From contig NC_003283.11 of NCBI RefSeq assembly GCF_000002985.6, positions 8,494,001-8,558,000 on the forward strand: a stretch of 64,000 bases of DNA, given 5' to 3'. Positions 35,617-45,969 of this stretch are shown in pieces (position 1 is the stretch's first letter; each line of letters begins with the position of its first letter). Origin of the DNA: Caenorhabditis elegans (lineage: Eukaryota; Nematoda; Chromadorea; Rhabditida; Rhabditidae). The position numbers were made by a program, and so were the translations under genes. Under the pieces are notes generated by a model, which saw nothing but the letters and a program-made list of their open reading frames with translations, had not been told where the DNA came from and made no database searches.

Positions 35617-38465
35617 ATGACTAATGCGATTGTGCATAGAGGTGAGTGGGAGTTATTCTGAAAATTTCAGACTGTCTGGCGCAGGCATAAATCACAAAAT
35701 GTGTGATCGTTTCAGAATAAATCAAGCTGAATATACAAAATAAAATAACAGAAAAGTACAAATATTCCAATGTCATCGAGTTTGTTGTTTTCTATAAAAA
35801 TCTAAACTACGATAGTATTGGGTTGGAGATACTACTTTTTAGAGAATTCAAGAAAAGTATACGGTACCTCCGTTATTCAACATATATCTTTGTTTTCTTT
35901 TGAATTATTAAAAATTGTCATTTGAGAGAATATCAATAATTTTTTCTCTATAGTTTCGTAGTAGGTTGTTTTTGAATATCTGTAACCAAGTAATATTATG
36001 TCAACGTAGGTAGAAACTTGTTCAAAAAGGTGCAAGGCCAATATAGAAAATTTAAGATCAAACGTTTTTCTCAAACTTAAATGCAGAAATAATGTTTTGT
36101 AATATTGTAATTCTCTTTATTTCCATACTTTTTTTTAACTTTATGGCTTACACTTTCCAATCATTTTGGAGTTTATTTTGGTCAAAACTTGCAGTGCTCA
36201 TATTTTATCCAATTAAAAATGTATTTCTTTGTCCACAGAATATCATTTTTTTTTCAAATCTCACAAGTTTAGTCTAGCGACCTTGAGCACATTGTTTCGC
36301 AACCTATATAATCCGAAAGTTCGGAGGAGCATGATCACAAAACACAACTATTTTCTTCTAGTCAGCAAAACCAACAATTACCGTATCCATCTTGATTTAT
36401 AAAATTTCTTTTCAGAAATTCTAAAAAATAAAGTATCAATGGAGAGCACAAGCACATCGGTAGCAATGTCCACATCAGACGGGTTCAGTAGCCATGACGA
36501 TATTTCACAATGGACAAAAAATACAGATGCGAAGTGGGTTTGAGATTTAAGTAATAACATTCTTCAATTTAAATGTTTGCAGAAACTTCTGTGTAAATTT
36601 AATGACCGCAATATACACTCTTATTCTTATTATGGTTGCATTTGTAATTGAAATCTCTCCAACGTGGCGGTCTGAAAAAATGTGGCTCGAGTATTCAATA
36701 TTCTGTGTTCTCATGTATGCAGTTGCAGTTGCTTACTTTTTATATCTTTATCTTTTTGTGTTGTATCCAAATGTTATCAATTCATGTATTTACTATTTAT
36801 TCAAAAAAGCTACACCGAGAAGATGGCTTCTAGATGAGCCAGTTTTTAATGGAGAAGGTGCTGGAACAATGTATCTCAGAGTTGGAGCATTGTGTAGGTT
36901 TCGAATTAAATATCCTGTATTTTCAAAATTTAATATTTTAAGTCTTCGGGTCGATGGGAAGTGTGCTCTGGGGAACTGAGATCCTTCTCTGCTTTTTCGA
37001 TAATCAACGACATGGAATTTACGTGGTCAAGTACATTCTTGCAGTGATATTTACTTTTATGCAAATGCATTTTATTTTTTCTAATTCGAAAGTGAGTCAA
37101 TTTTTCAGAAGTGAATATTCAATATGATTTTTCAGATTTCATTGAAACGATCTAATATTATTGCGAAGTTTGGATTGATGCACTCTGTTGCAGTGAACCT
37201 TTGGAATTGGCTGTCCATTTGCCTTATTAAATCTGTAAGTGATAGCTTAAAACTTATTTATAAGCGAACTTTGTAAGTAAAAAATGAAATTTAATTGCAG
37301 AGCATAAAACACGCCAAAAAAGAAATCAAATACACCTATGAAGGATCCGACAACGAAACTAAAACCGAGATCTTGACGGAAATGTCATATGATTTTACAA
37401 CTGACTCTTTTGGACCTCACGATAAACAATTGAGAGCCATTATTAAACTTGGCAGTAGCTCAAGCATCTTGCTCACATGCCTAGTAGAGTTTTCTCTAAT
37501 TGCTGCTGTAATTTGTTTCATAATTTGGAAGAATGATGACTCGAATTCAGGAGAAGCTCTGAAGAAAAAGAAAAAACGACATTTCCGATTTGACTGCAGT
37601 GGCACCACAGTTGGAATATTTCTGGCAGTTGCTGTTCATATTATCTCAGCAGTTGCAGTTGGAATGCATGGAATTCTTTCAAAAAGTAATCGAGATTCTG
37701 CTGCAAATCTACTTGTTGGATACACTGATGTATTTCTGTTCGTTGTTGCACTTCTTGCTTGTATTCTAGCATTCTTTCAAATGCGAAAACTACAATATAG
37801 GCTTCATGCTCACGGAGAAGTCATTGATGAGATTCTGTTAATTGTGGGATTAGCTGGAGAATGTGTGTACTCATGTGCTGGAATGGATTTATATATCAAT
37901 GACAAGATGATTAAAGAACCTGCTTCATACATTACAATTGTATCATTCACATTGAGAATCACCGAAGTCTTGGTTCAAACAATTTTTATCCTTATTGCTA
38001 CTAGGTATGTTTCGGCTAAAACGTCTCACTTTTAATATTCGGGGCTACGGTTGTAACGACTACGAGAAAATATCTTATTTTGCTTTGCATGAAAATATTT
38101 CAGAATGAGATGCTACACCCAGACCAATTGTTACACTGAGCCAGGAAAACAAGTGATAACATTTCTTCTCGTATGTAATATCAATCTATTTATCTATCAC
38201 ACATTCGAAAGTAAGTTCAGTAACGAGTTGTAATCTAACTAATACTAATTTTTTTCCAGCTACTGAATTGAACTTTGGATTTCCCATCAAACTGCCTGAT
38301 AGCTACTCCGCTATGCTTAATATAGCTTCGCCAATTGTAGTTTTCTATCGGTTTCACAGTTCAGCATGTTTGGCGGAGATTTGGAAACATACGTATTCAA
38401 GAAAGAACCATAATGTTGTAACAGATAATACAGTTGATCCTCTCGTGGTAGTAAAGAAAATGTGA
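35617..38465 (+). CDS. Otopetrin-like proton channel, gene C
   Basis: Exons are 35617-35641, 36416-36533, 36583-36893, 36943-37091, 37136-37234, 37301-38004, 38104-38210 and 38260-38465, giving 572 aa. The distal first exon (MTNAIVHR) is supported by its acceptor-like upstream sequence and by phase; the downstream ATG at 36439 could serve as an alternative start. Otopetrin marks: GEGAGTMYLRVGALFGSMGS, QMHFIFSNSKI, KFGLMHSVAVNLWNW, RLHAHGEVIDEILLIVGLAG, and a final FYRFHSSACLAEIWKHTYS. It is the closest in layout to gene B, but fuses several gene B exons into one 704-nt exon. Its 3' end faces the H2B gene, with stop codons about 250 bp apart. Confidence 0.9.
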
Positions 38466-38662
38466 TCGATAATGAATTGCCTCTGAAAACATTCTACAAC
38501 AATAAAAATTAGAATCCCAGTTTGATAGAACAAGTACATAAAAATGTTTATTTTCTGAATGTGTGTTTGATGAATCGCCACAATACAAAACTGAATACCA
38601 GTTTGATGAATATAATCGAAATTATACGAATATTTGCATTGATAAAGGATTTTCACAAATGT

Positions 38663-38678
38663 GGCCCTAAAGAGGGCC
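38663..38678 (-). terminator. Histone 3' stem-loop of H2B
   Basis: On the minus strand, downstream of the H2B stop: six-base stem GGCCCT/AGGGCC with loop CTTT, flanked by AACCCAAC and ACA. This is the metazoan replication-dependent histone 3'-end signal bound by stem-loop binding protein (CDL-1 in C. elegans). Confidence 0.95.
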
Positions 38679-38714
38679 GTTGGGTTCGGTGATTTGCTTT
38701 CAGCAATTGAATGC

Positions 38715-39086
38715 TTACTTGCTAGAGGTGTACTTGGTGACAGCCTTGGTTCCCTCGGAGACGGCGTGCTTGGCAAGCTCTCCTGGAAGAATCAAACGGA
38801 CGGCAGTTTGAATTTCGCGAGAAGAGATGGTGGATCTCTTGTTGTAGTGAGCAAGACGAGATGCTTCAGCAGCGATACGCTCGAAGACGTCGTTGACGAA
38901 AGAGTTCATGATGGACATAGCCTTGGAAGAGACTCCAGTGTCTGGATGAACCTGCTTGAGCACACGGTAGATGTACACGGAGTAGGATTCTTTACGGGCA
39001 TGACGTCTCTTCTTTCCGTCCTTTGGCTTGGTGACGGTCTTGGCGGCTTTCTTTGCTCCTTTAGCAGACGGCTTTGGTGGGGCCAT
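38715..39086 (-). CDS. his-8: Histone H2B
   Basis: Intronless, 123 aa, full length. It has a basic N-terminal tail ([16 protein letters not shown]...[12 protein letters not shown]) and the histone-fold residues [19 protein letters not shown] and [20 protein letters not shown], ending in AVTKYTSSK. It packs with H2A in the nucleosome core. It is transcribed divergently from H2A (39379) across a 292-bp shared promoter and ends in the canonical 3' stem-loop, so it is a replication-dependent S-phase gene. The symbol comes from my recollection that the F45F2 cluster carries his-5 to his-8. The protein is not unique to this locus, so the exact symbol is less certain than the identity. Confidence 0.95.
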   Translation of the reverse strand: MAPPKPSAKGAKKAAKTVTKPKDGKKRRHARKESYSVYIYRVLKQVHPDTGVSSKAMSIMNSFVNDVFERIAAEASRLAHYNKRSTISSREIQTAVRLILPGELAKHAVSEGTKAVTKYTSSK

Positions 39087-39378
39087 TTCGATTGATTGGA
39101 CTGGTCGTTGGGCAAGTGTAAGGAATGGGTTGATGGTAATTTCTTTTATAACAATTTTTCGGTGGAAAGGAGGAGCCTATTGACATTCTGTGGGGACATC
39201 TTTCTATGCTGTCTCTCATGCCGAATGTACAAAGTGCACAGTTTTTCTTGGTCACTCTGCCACCTCCCCCATCTGTCTTATCTCTATGTGCCCGCCTAGT
39301 CACCGCAGCTGTGTTTAAAAGGGTGCTGTCTAATGGTCTTCTTCAGATTGTTTCTACATCTACCAACCTATCACCACC
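39087..39378. promoter_or_regulatory. Divergent H2B/H2A promoter
   Basis: This 292-bp region serves both genes. TATA elements: TATAAAAG on the minus strand (39143-39150) for H2B and TTTAAAAG on the plus strand (39314-39321) for H2A. Pyrimidine/purine-rich motifs of the kind shared by worm histone promoters are present (CTGCCACCTCCCCC near 39258). Confidence 0.85.
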
Positions 39379-39762
39379 ATGTCTGGACGCGGAAAGGGAG
39401 GCAAAGCCAAGACCGGAGGAAAGGCCAAGTCCCGCTCATCAAGAGCCGGACTCCAATTCCCAGTTGGTCGTCTTCACCGTATTCTCCGTAAAGGAAACTA
39501 CGCTCAACGTGTTGGAGCCGGAGCCCCAGTTTACCTGGCTGCTGTTCTTGAGTACCTCGCTGCTGAGGTTCTCGAGTTGGCTGGAAACGCTGCCCGTGAC
39601 AACAAGAAGACCAGAATTGCCCCAAGACATCTCCAACTTGCCGTCCGTAACGACGAGGAGTTGAACAAACTGTTGGCTGGAGTGACCATCGCACAAGGAG
39701 GAGTTCTTCCAAATATCCAAGCTGTTCTTCTTCCAAAGAAGACTGGAGGAGACAAGGAATAG
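39379..39762 (+). CDS. his-7: Histone H2A
   Basis: Intronless, 127 aa. N-terminal tail [20 protein letters not shown], the H2A signature AGLQFPVGR, the acidic-patch region [20 protein letters not shown], and C-terminus [12 protein letters not shown]. It lacks the SQ(E/D) tail of H2A.X and the H2A.Z changes, so it is a canonical replication-dependent H2A. Divergent partner of the H2B gene, with TATA box and 3' stem-loop in the expected places. Codon use is strongly biased to the C. elegans preferred set. Gene symbol from recollection of the F45F2 cluster. Confidence 0.95.
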   Translation: MSGRGKGGKAKTGGKAKSRSSRAGLQFPVGRLHRILRKGNYAQRVGAGAPVYLAAVLEYLAAEVLELAGNAARDNKKTRIAPRHLQLAVRNDEELNKLLAGVTIAQGGVLPNIQAVLLPKKTGGDKE

Positions 39763-39794
39763 ATGCCTTCTTAAAACAACTTACCGAACCCAAC

Positions 39795-39810
39795 GGCCCT
39801 CTTTAGGGCC
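39795..39810 (+). terminator. Histone 3' stem-loop of H2A
   Basis: Stem GGCCCT/AGGGCC with loop CTTT and the flanks AACCCAAC and ACAAAT, 33 bp after the H2A stop codon. Confidence 0.95.
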
Positions 39811-40494
39811 ACAAATATCTTAATCCTGAGTTAAATGTAAATAAAATTGTATTTTAATAATGTTTATTAGTTGTTGTATATATTGAAATGATTTTAAGCA
39901 AATGAAGTGAGAAATTTTGGTACATTGCTCTAGTCTACGTTCAAATGTGTATGACATTTTTGTAATAGTGAATTTTGTTTAAAATTCAAACAAATTGGCG
40001 TCAAAATTTTTTGTCTTCATAATAATGTCCTTGGAAATGACCTCGCTGAATAATCTGATTGAAATAATCCTTCCTGTTGATTCAAATACACATAGATGCA
40101 CTTTCTCATTGAAACAAAGATATTGTGACGTCACAACGCAGACAATTGTTTACTTGACCTGTATTCAGAATGAGAAATTGGTGACGTTTCTAATGCCACT
40201 TGCTGCGTTTTCAATGGAAAAGGAGATAACATACAGAATTGATTTCGTAGTTCGAGAGAATATTATGCTTTGCAGGTGTTAACTTTACAGAAGTTAAAAG
40301 AAGTTTTTACAATTTAATTTGTATTCAAAATGAAGAATGAAGACAGGTCTAGATAATATTCAAGTTAATGGATCTTTGACATTTATTTGAGATGTTTTTG
40401 ACAGGCAGATCGACAGAAGTATACGAACAATTTAAAACGACGCAAGATAATATTTATTCAGATTGGATTGAACATGATCGGATAATAGATATGT
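39811..40494. other. Spacer between H2A and H3
   Basis: About 0.7 kb of AT-rich DNA between two 3' ends. Open frame 39995-40282 has no recognisable content and starts inside plain 3' flank. I see no gene. Confidence 0.5.
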
Positions 40495-40510
40495 GGCCCT
40501 AAAGAGGGCC
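40495..40510 (-). terminator. Histone 3' stem-loop of H3
   Basis: Minus-strand stem GGCCCT/AGGGCC with loop CTTT, downstream of the H3 stop. Identical core to the H2A, H2B and H4 copies. Confidence 0.95.
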
Positions 40511-40566
40511 GTTGGGTTCGGTGGGGGTTTGAATCGAAACGGTCTCAAACTCTGGAAATCAGAAAT

Positions 40567-41525
<959 letters not shown>

Positions 41526-41567
41526 TTTTATCTCTCGATTTCATACAACAAACCAACCGAACCCAAC

Positions 41568-41583
41568 GGCCCTCTTTAGGGCC
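41568..41583 (+). terminator. Histone 3' stem-loop of H4
   Basis: Stem GGCCCT/AGGGCC, loop CTTT, preceded by AACCCAAC and followed by ACAAAT, 43 bp after the H4 stop. Confidence 0.95.
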
Positions 41584-41879
41584 ACAAATGCAATGTAATC
41601 CAGTTTTATTTAATGAATATTTTTTACTATTCTTTGCCATTTTATTTTCAGGAGAATCTCAGAACAAAATATTATTTTCAAAAGGTTTTTTGTCACAGAA
41701 TTAGTAAGATCATTATAGTCATCACTCCAAATCCTTCCTACACTACTATAACCATTCTTTATTGTGAACCAGCCGCTTCGTGCTCTCACTGGCGTACGCT
41801 AAATTGTTTTAATAAATTTTAAAGTGCTAATGTAACATGTTTGTACAGGTACACAGTTTCCTGGAGTTTTGCGGACTTT

Positions 41880-42005
41880 CACGAAAATTCTAAAACGTTC
41901 CAGATTTTTCTTTAAAAAATTCTAGACCTTTCCAGAATTTTCCAGAAAATTTTAACACTTTCCAGATCTTTCTAGAAAATTCTAGAACTTTCCAGTTGTA
42001 GAATT
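41880..42005. promoter_or_regulatory. Heat-shock-element array
   Basis: Alternating GAA and TTC triplets at 5-bp spacing. The best block, 41970-41992, reads TTC-nn-GAA-nn-TTC-nn-GAA-nn-TTC without a mismatch: five contiguous units of the HSF binding site. Flanking sequence repeats the TTCTAGAA and CTTTCCAGA words several times from 41886 onward. HSF-1 binding sites in such arrays are known to be carried by Caenorhabditis Helitrons, so a transposon origin is plausible. Confidence 0.75.
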
Positions 42006-42011
42006 TTCTTT

Positions 42012-42302
42012 CAAAAATTAATATCTGACTTAAAATGAACTTTTTGAAAATGTTTCTTCGGGGATTTGTTTCAAATTTAAAGCGATTTCAGAATTTAATT
42101 ACAAAATTTTTCTAGGTGACAGAAGCTTCCAGTACAATCAAAAAAACTGACCTACAGGTATATAAATGACCACATTTTTTTATTGGGAGATTTACTAAAT
42201 TATCATATTTACAAAAATTAATATCTCACTTAAAATGAACTTTTTTGAAAATGTTTCTTCGGGGATTTGTTTCAAATTTAAAGCGCTTTCAGAATTTAAT
42301 TA
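42012..42302 (+). repeat. Direct repeat of about 90 bp, two copies
   Basis: 42012-42101 and 42212-42302 match almost base for base: three substitutions or single-base indels (CTGACT versus CTCACT, one extra T, AGCGAT versus AGCGCT). About 110 bp of unrelated sequence separates them. They lie between the heat-shock-element array and the truncated H2B. Confidence 0.9.
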
Positions 42303-42437
42303 TCGAATGTCCTATGAATTGTTGCAAAATCTTTGTTTTTCGTCTTTTTAGAGAAATCTGAAAATGCTCTCATTATCTCCATACTCCAATTTTTTAAATT
42401 TAAATTTAAGAAATATTTGACCCCTAACTTTTTACAT

Positions 42438-42716
42438 AAAGAATCCTACTCCTTGTACATCTTCCGTGTGCTCAAGCAGGTTCATCCAGACACTGGAGTC
42501 TCTTCCAAGGCTATGTCCATCATGAACTCGTTCGTCAACGACGTCTTCGAGCGTATCGCTGCTGAGGCATCTCGTCTTGCTCACTACAACAAGAGATCCA
42601 CCATCTCTTCTCGCGAAATTCAAACTGCCGTCCGTTTGATTCTTCCAGGAGAGCTTGCCAAGAACGCCGTCTCTGAGGGAACCAATGCTGTCACCAAGTA
42701 CACCTCTAGCAAGTAA
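42438..42716 (+). pseudogene. his-39: Truncated H2B copy lacking the N-terminal tail
   Basis: Homology to H2B begins abruptly at residue 32 (KESYS) and continues to the stop. It differs from the neighbouring H2B by only four residues (V-to-L, Y-to-F, H-to-N, K-to-N). There is no ATG at the junction; the frame stays open upstream for about 100 nt but that part is unrelated AT-rich sequence with no H2B resemblance. The 3' flank also matches the H2B gene at 38715 beyond the stem-loop, so it was probably copied from that gene. It could be transcribed as a tail-less H2B from a non-histone promoter, but it lacks the TATA box and basic tail. His-39 is my recollection of a single extra H2B-like locus here. 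Confidence 0.75.
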
Positions 42717-42752
42717 GCATTCAATTGCTGAAAGCAAATCACCGAACCCAAC

Positions 42753-42768
42753 GGCCCTCTTTAGAGCC
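42753..42768 (+). terminator. Mutated histone 3' stem-loop of the truncated H2B
   Basis: Stem reads GGCCCT/AGAGCC. One G-to-A change breaks a pair that is intact in the four full-length genes of the cluster. The AACCCAAC flank is kept. Confidence 0.9.
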
Positions 42769-42779
42769 ACAAATGTACT

Positions 42780-43330
42780 AAAATCCATTATCAATATAAA
42801 TATTTGTACAGTTTAAATTCTTGTGTTTATATTTTGGCTTTCAATTGTATTCAGATGCAATATGAATAATTCTTTGAATAATTCATTATCAATCACATTT
42901 TCTTTACAACAACGAGAGAGTCTGCGTTATCTGGTGTAACATGATTATTATTCTTTCTGGAATACGTATGTTTTAAACATTCAGTTAAAATACTGCAGTG
43001 AAATAAATCAAAATATAGTGGCTATCATGCAGTTAAGATATTTCTCAGAACAGTCTTATTTTTCATATTTCTTGTATTCTGAACCGATAACGGACAAAGA
43101 AAACAAATAACAAACAATATTTGCAGACTTTAAGAAGTTCTTGCGTGGGTGTCACATAATTTTTTATTATCTCACTCAGACATTATGGTTTTTCAGTGCA
43201 TCGCCAAAGAAAAACGATGTTTTTTGTTTACCGAAAAAACAAATTTCGAAATTCAACTTATAAATACCCCTTTTAGGGTCTGTTATTTTTCAATTCCGCA
43301 TTATCAAAAACAGTACAATAGGTTAATGAA
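42780..43330. promoter_or_regulatory. Upstream region of otopetrin gene D
   Basis: AT-rich spacer. TTATAAATACCCC (around 43259) about 70 bp before the start resembles the TATA element upstream of otopetrin gene A. No coding exon seen. Confidence 0.4.
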
Positions 43331-45614
43331 ATGTCAATTATTTGGCAAAAGTAAGTCACTTTTCTCTCACCATTCGCAATTTTCTAAATGAACATTTTTT
43401 AGTTTACAAAATCACTTGGCTCCGTACCTATTTGTAGTATATGCATTAGTCTGGACATTGATAAGTTTTATGATAGAACTAGGACCGACATTTAAAACCA
43501 GTGAATATTGGTTTTCATACAGTATTTTTGGATGCTATAATCTGTCTGTTTCAATTGTTTTTTATATTATTCTGGGACTGACATCGTGGAAAAAGGTGAG
43601 AATAGCAAGATTTATTCAAAATACTGTGGAAGTGTTTTGAAGAGTTTTGGACAATCAAATATTGTCGGAATTGGAGCATCTGTATTTTTTCTTCGACTAG
43701 GAGCAATATGTAAGTAAATCACGTCACACTTCAAAAACCAAAAGTTATATTTTCCAGTCTTTTCAATTGGTGCAATCGTTCTCTGGAGTATTGAGCTTTT
43801 CCTCGCGTTTGCTCAAAGTGTTCGACCGTGGATTTGTATCTTGCGAACATGTCTTTACATTATTTTTCATGTTACTCAAGTCGTTTTTGTATCAATAAGC
43901 CATCGAGTCGAATTCCATTATCATCGCATGATTGTTTATTTTGGATTATCTCACACTATTGCTGTGAATCTTTGGATTTGGGCTTCGTTGTGCATCGCAA
44001 AATCAGGAATCGGAAATAATCAGAATGAAACATATCACATTGTCTTTGATCATCATTCTCCATGGGTTATGCATTCAACAGATCAACCGATTGTAGTTAA
44101 TTTAACTTTTGAAGTAAGTTCAAAAGAATAAATTAAAATTGCAATAAATTATTTACGGTTAAAACTCTGGGTATTTTGGAAGAATAGACGCAGAATGTGC
44201 TCAAATATACAAATTTAGTAATGCAACTAAAACAAAACTTTTTGAAAAATATTGAGAAAATTTTTAAGAAGTTTTATTACGAAATTCGTTTGTTTGAGCA
44301 TATTTTGTATTTATTGTTATAAAATGCCTAAAACTGGTACTCTTCCTTTAACTTCCTTTTTGCGGTTATAACTCCATCCTTACGAACACTTCCTTTTTAA
44401 TATTTGAAGCAGTATGTAATTCAAAATGTTTTTAGAAATATGAGTATACTCTACGCACTGTTAAGTATTTCGGAAGTACATCAATCATATTTCTCACCCT
44501 TAATGTCGAATTCTGCCTGATCGCTTTTGGAGCATGCCTCTGTCTATTTTACACAATAGCATGGGAACCAAGTCTTCATGACCACAAAAAGAATCATTAT
44601 ATTGGTTTTGACTATCGGAATACTGGAATTGGAATGTTACTTGGATTTTGTATGCTCATTTTATCATGCCTCAGTGTTGCTTTTGGAAACATTCTGCGTG
44701 ATAACGATTACCAGAAGGCGGCTGGTGAAGTAGTTGGAATATTTCAATTGGCATACTATTTAATTTCAATTTTAACATGTGGAATCGTCTTTCAATGTTT
44801 GTTTAAGCACATAATTCTTAATCAAGAATTTGTGATATCTCCGAATCGAGATCTAATGCCTCATGAAAAGAATATCAATATAATATTTCTGTTAGTTGGA
44901 GTCTGTGGAGAAGTAATGTATTGTTGTATGGGATTGCTTGGAGTAATTCGTGGTGATCAACTGCTAGACACAAAAGGGATTGTAATTGCATCATTTCTTA
45001 CGCGAGCAATTGAAGTTTTGATTCAAGCAATACTTTTATTTTATCTTCTGAAGAAAGGTGGAAGTGTTGAACCATGTGATACTATTGGAAAGCAATCAAT
45101 TACATTTTTAATTGCATTGAACATGATTCTTTTTGGATTTCATGCTATAGAAGGTAGGTATATAATTTTACAACAACTATACATTTTTTTATGAAGGAAT
45201 TGTTCGATCTATATTTAAAAATATCCATAATATAAGTATGCAGTAGTACACATCCGTCCATGTTTTAACGGTTTTAAATTTATTATTTCAGGATCTATTC
45301 GAACATATGGTTTCCCAACAAAGATCGATGATACAAGCAAAATGTTTCTCAAGATCTGCTTGCCTCTCGTGGTTTTCTTCAGATTCCATTGTTCGGTCTG
45401 CTTTGCTGAAATCTGGAAAGTCTATTATCATTTGATCCCGACGAGCCAATCTTCGCGGCAAAGTGTAATCGAAAATACAACCCTAGATGATCCGACTGCT
45501 TCAGCCACTCCTATTTCTGCTGAAGTTTTAATCTCGTCAGAAACAATTGAAACTAATGGAGGTTACCGAGATTTGAATGAACTTTTCTATAATAGGCAAC
45601 ATCTGCAAGCATAG
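43331..45614 (+). CDS. Otopetrin-like proton channel, gene D (divergent)
   Basis: Exons are 43331-43350, 43403-43595, 43643-43709, 43758-44113, 44436-45153 and 45292-45614, giving 558 aa. The start at 43331 (MSIIWQ) is chosen because only that ATG splices in phase. Otopetrin hallmarks persist in weaker form: a hydrophobic TM pair with IELGPTF, GASVFFLRLGAIFFSIG, HRMIVYFGLSHTIAVNLW, EKNINIIFLLVGVCGEVMY in place of RLHAHGEVIDEIL, and FFRFHCSVCFAEIWK. The arginine/histidine-rich RLHAHG motif of A-C is lost. The C-terminal tail is long, Ser/Thr-rich and lacks the His cluster. It is separated from A-C by the histone module and is the most diverged member. Confidence 0.85.
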
Positions 45615-45969
45615 TAAACTTATTTATATGTATGTTTTCTCACCTATGTTAGACTCAAATTGCTCCTAATAGGCCACTATGTGATTTATTACTTACAGTT
45701 CACCATTGAGTCTATAAAATAAAATTGAAAGCTTCAATATTTATTATTAAATCAAATTGACACAAGCAATCAATTCAAACAATTGTAGTTCTGAGCCGTT
45801 GGCCACCCGCAAAAGGCACACAATGGGTTCAAATGGTATGGAAAGAAATGGGGGTAGAAAATATTAAAAAATGAATTGATGACAGAGATCAGACAAGTTG
45901 AGTAAACCTGCAACAAGTGTTGAGAGAGAATGGAACAAAAATGGGCAAGAAGAAAGAAACAATGAAAGT
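45615..45969. other. Convergent 3' spacer
   Basis: Between otopetrin D and the SLC17 transporter 3' ends. AATAAA at about 45719 on the plus strand serves gene D. No coding sequence seen. Confidence 0.6.

Noticed and set aside
39995-40282. 95-aa ORF between H2A and H3
   Set aside because: No recognisable domain and no promoter or splice context; it lies in the spacer between two histone 3' ends.
42333-42437. N-terminal extension of the truncated H2B frame
   Set aside because: It is open but AT-rich, has no ATG at its start and shows no resemblance to a histone tail; it is probably unrelated flanking DNA.
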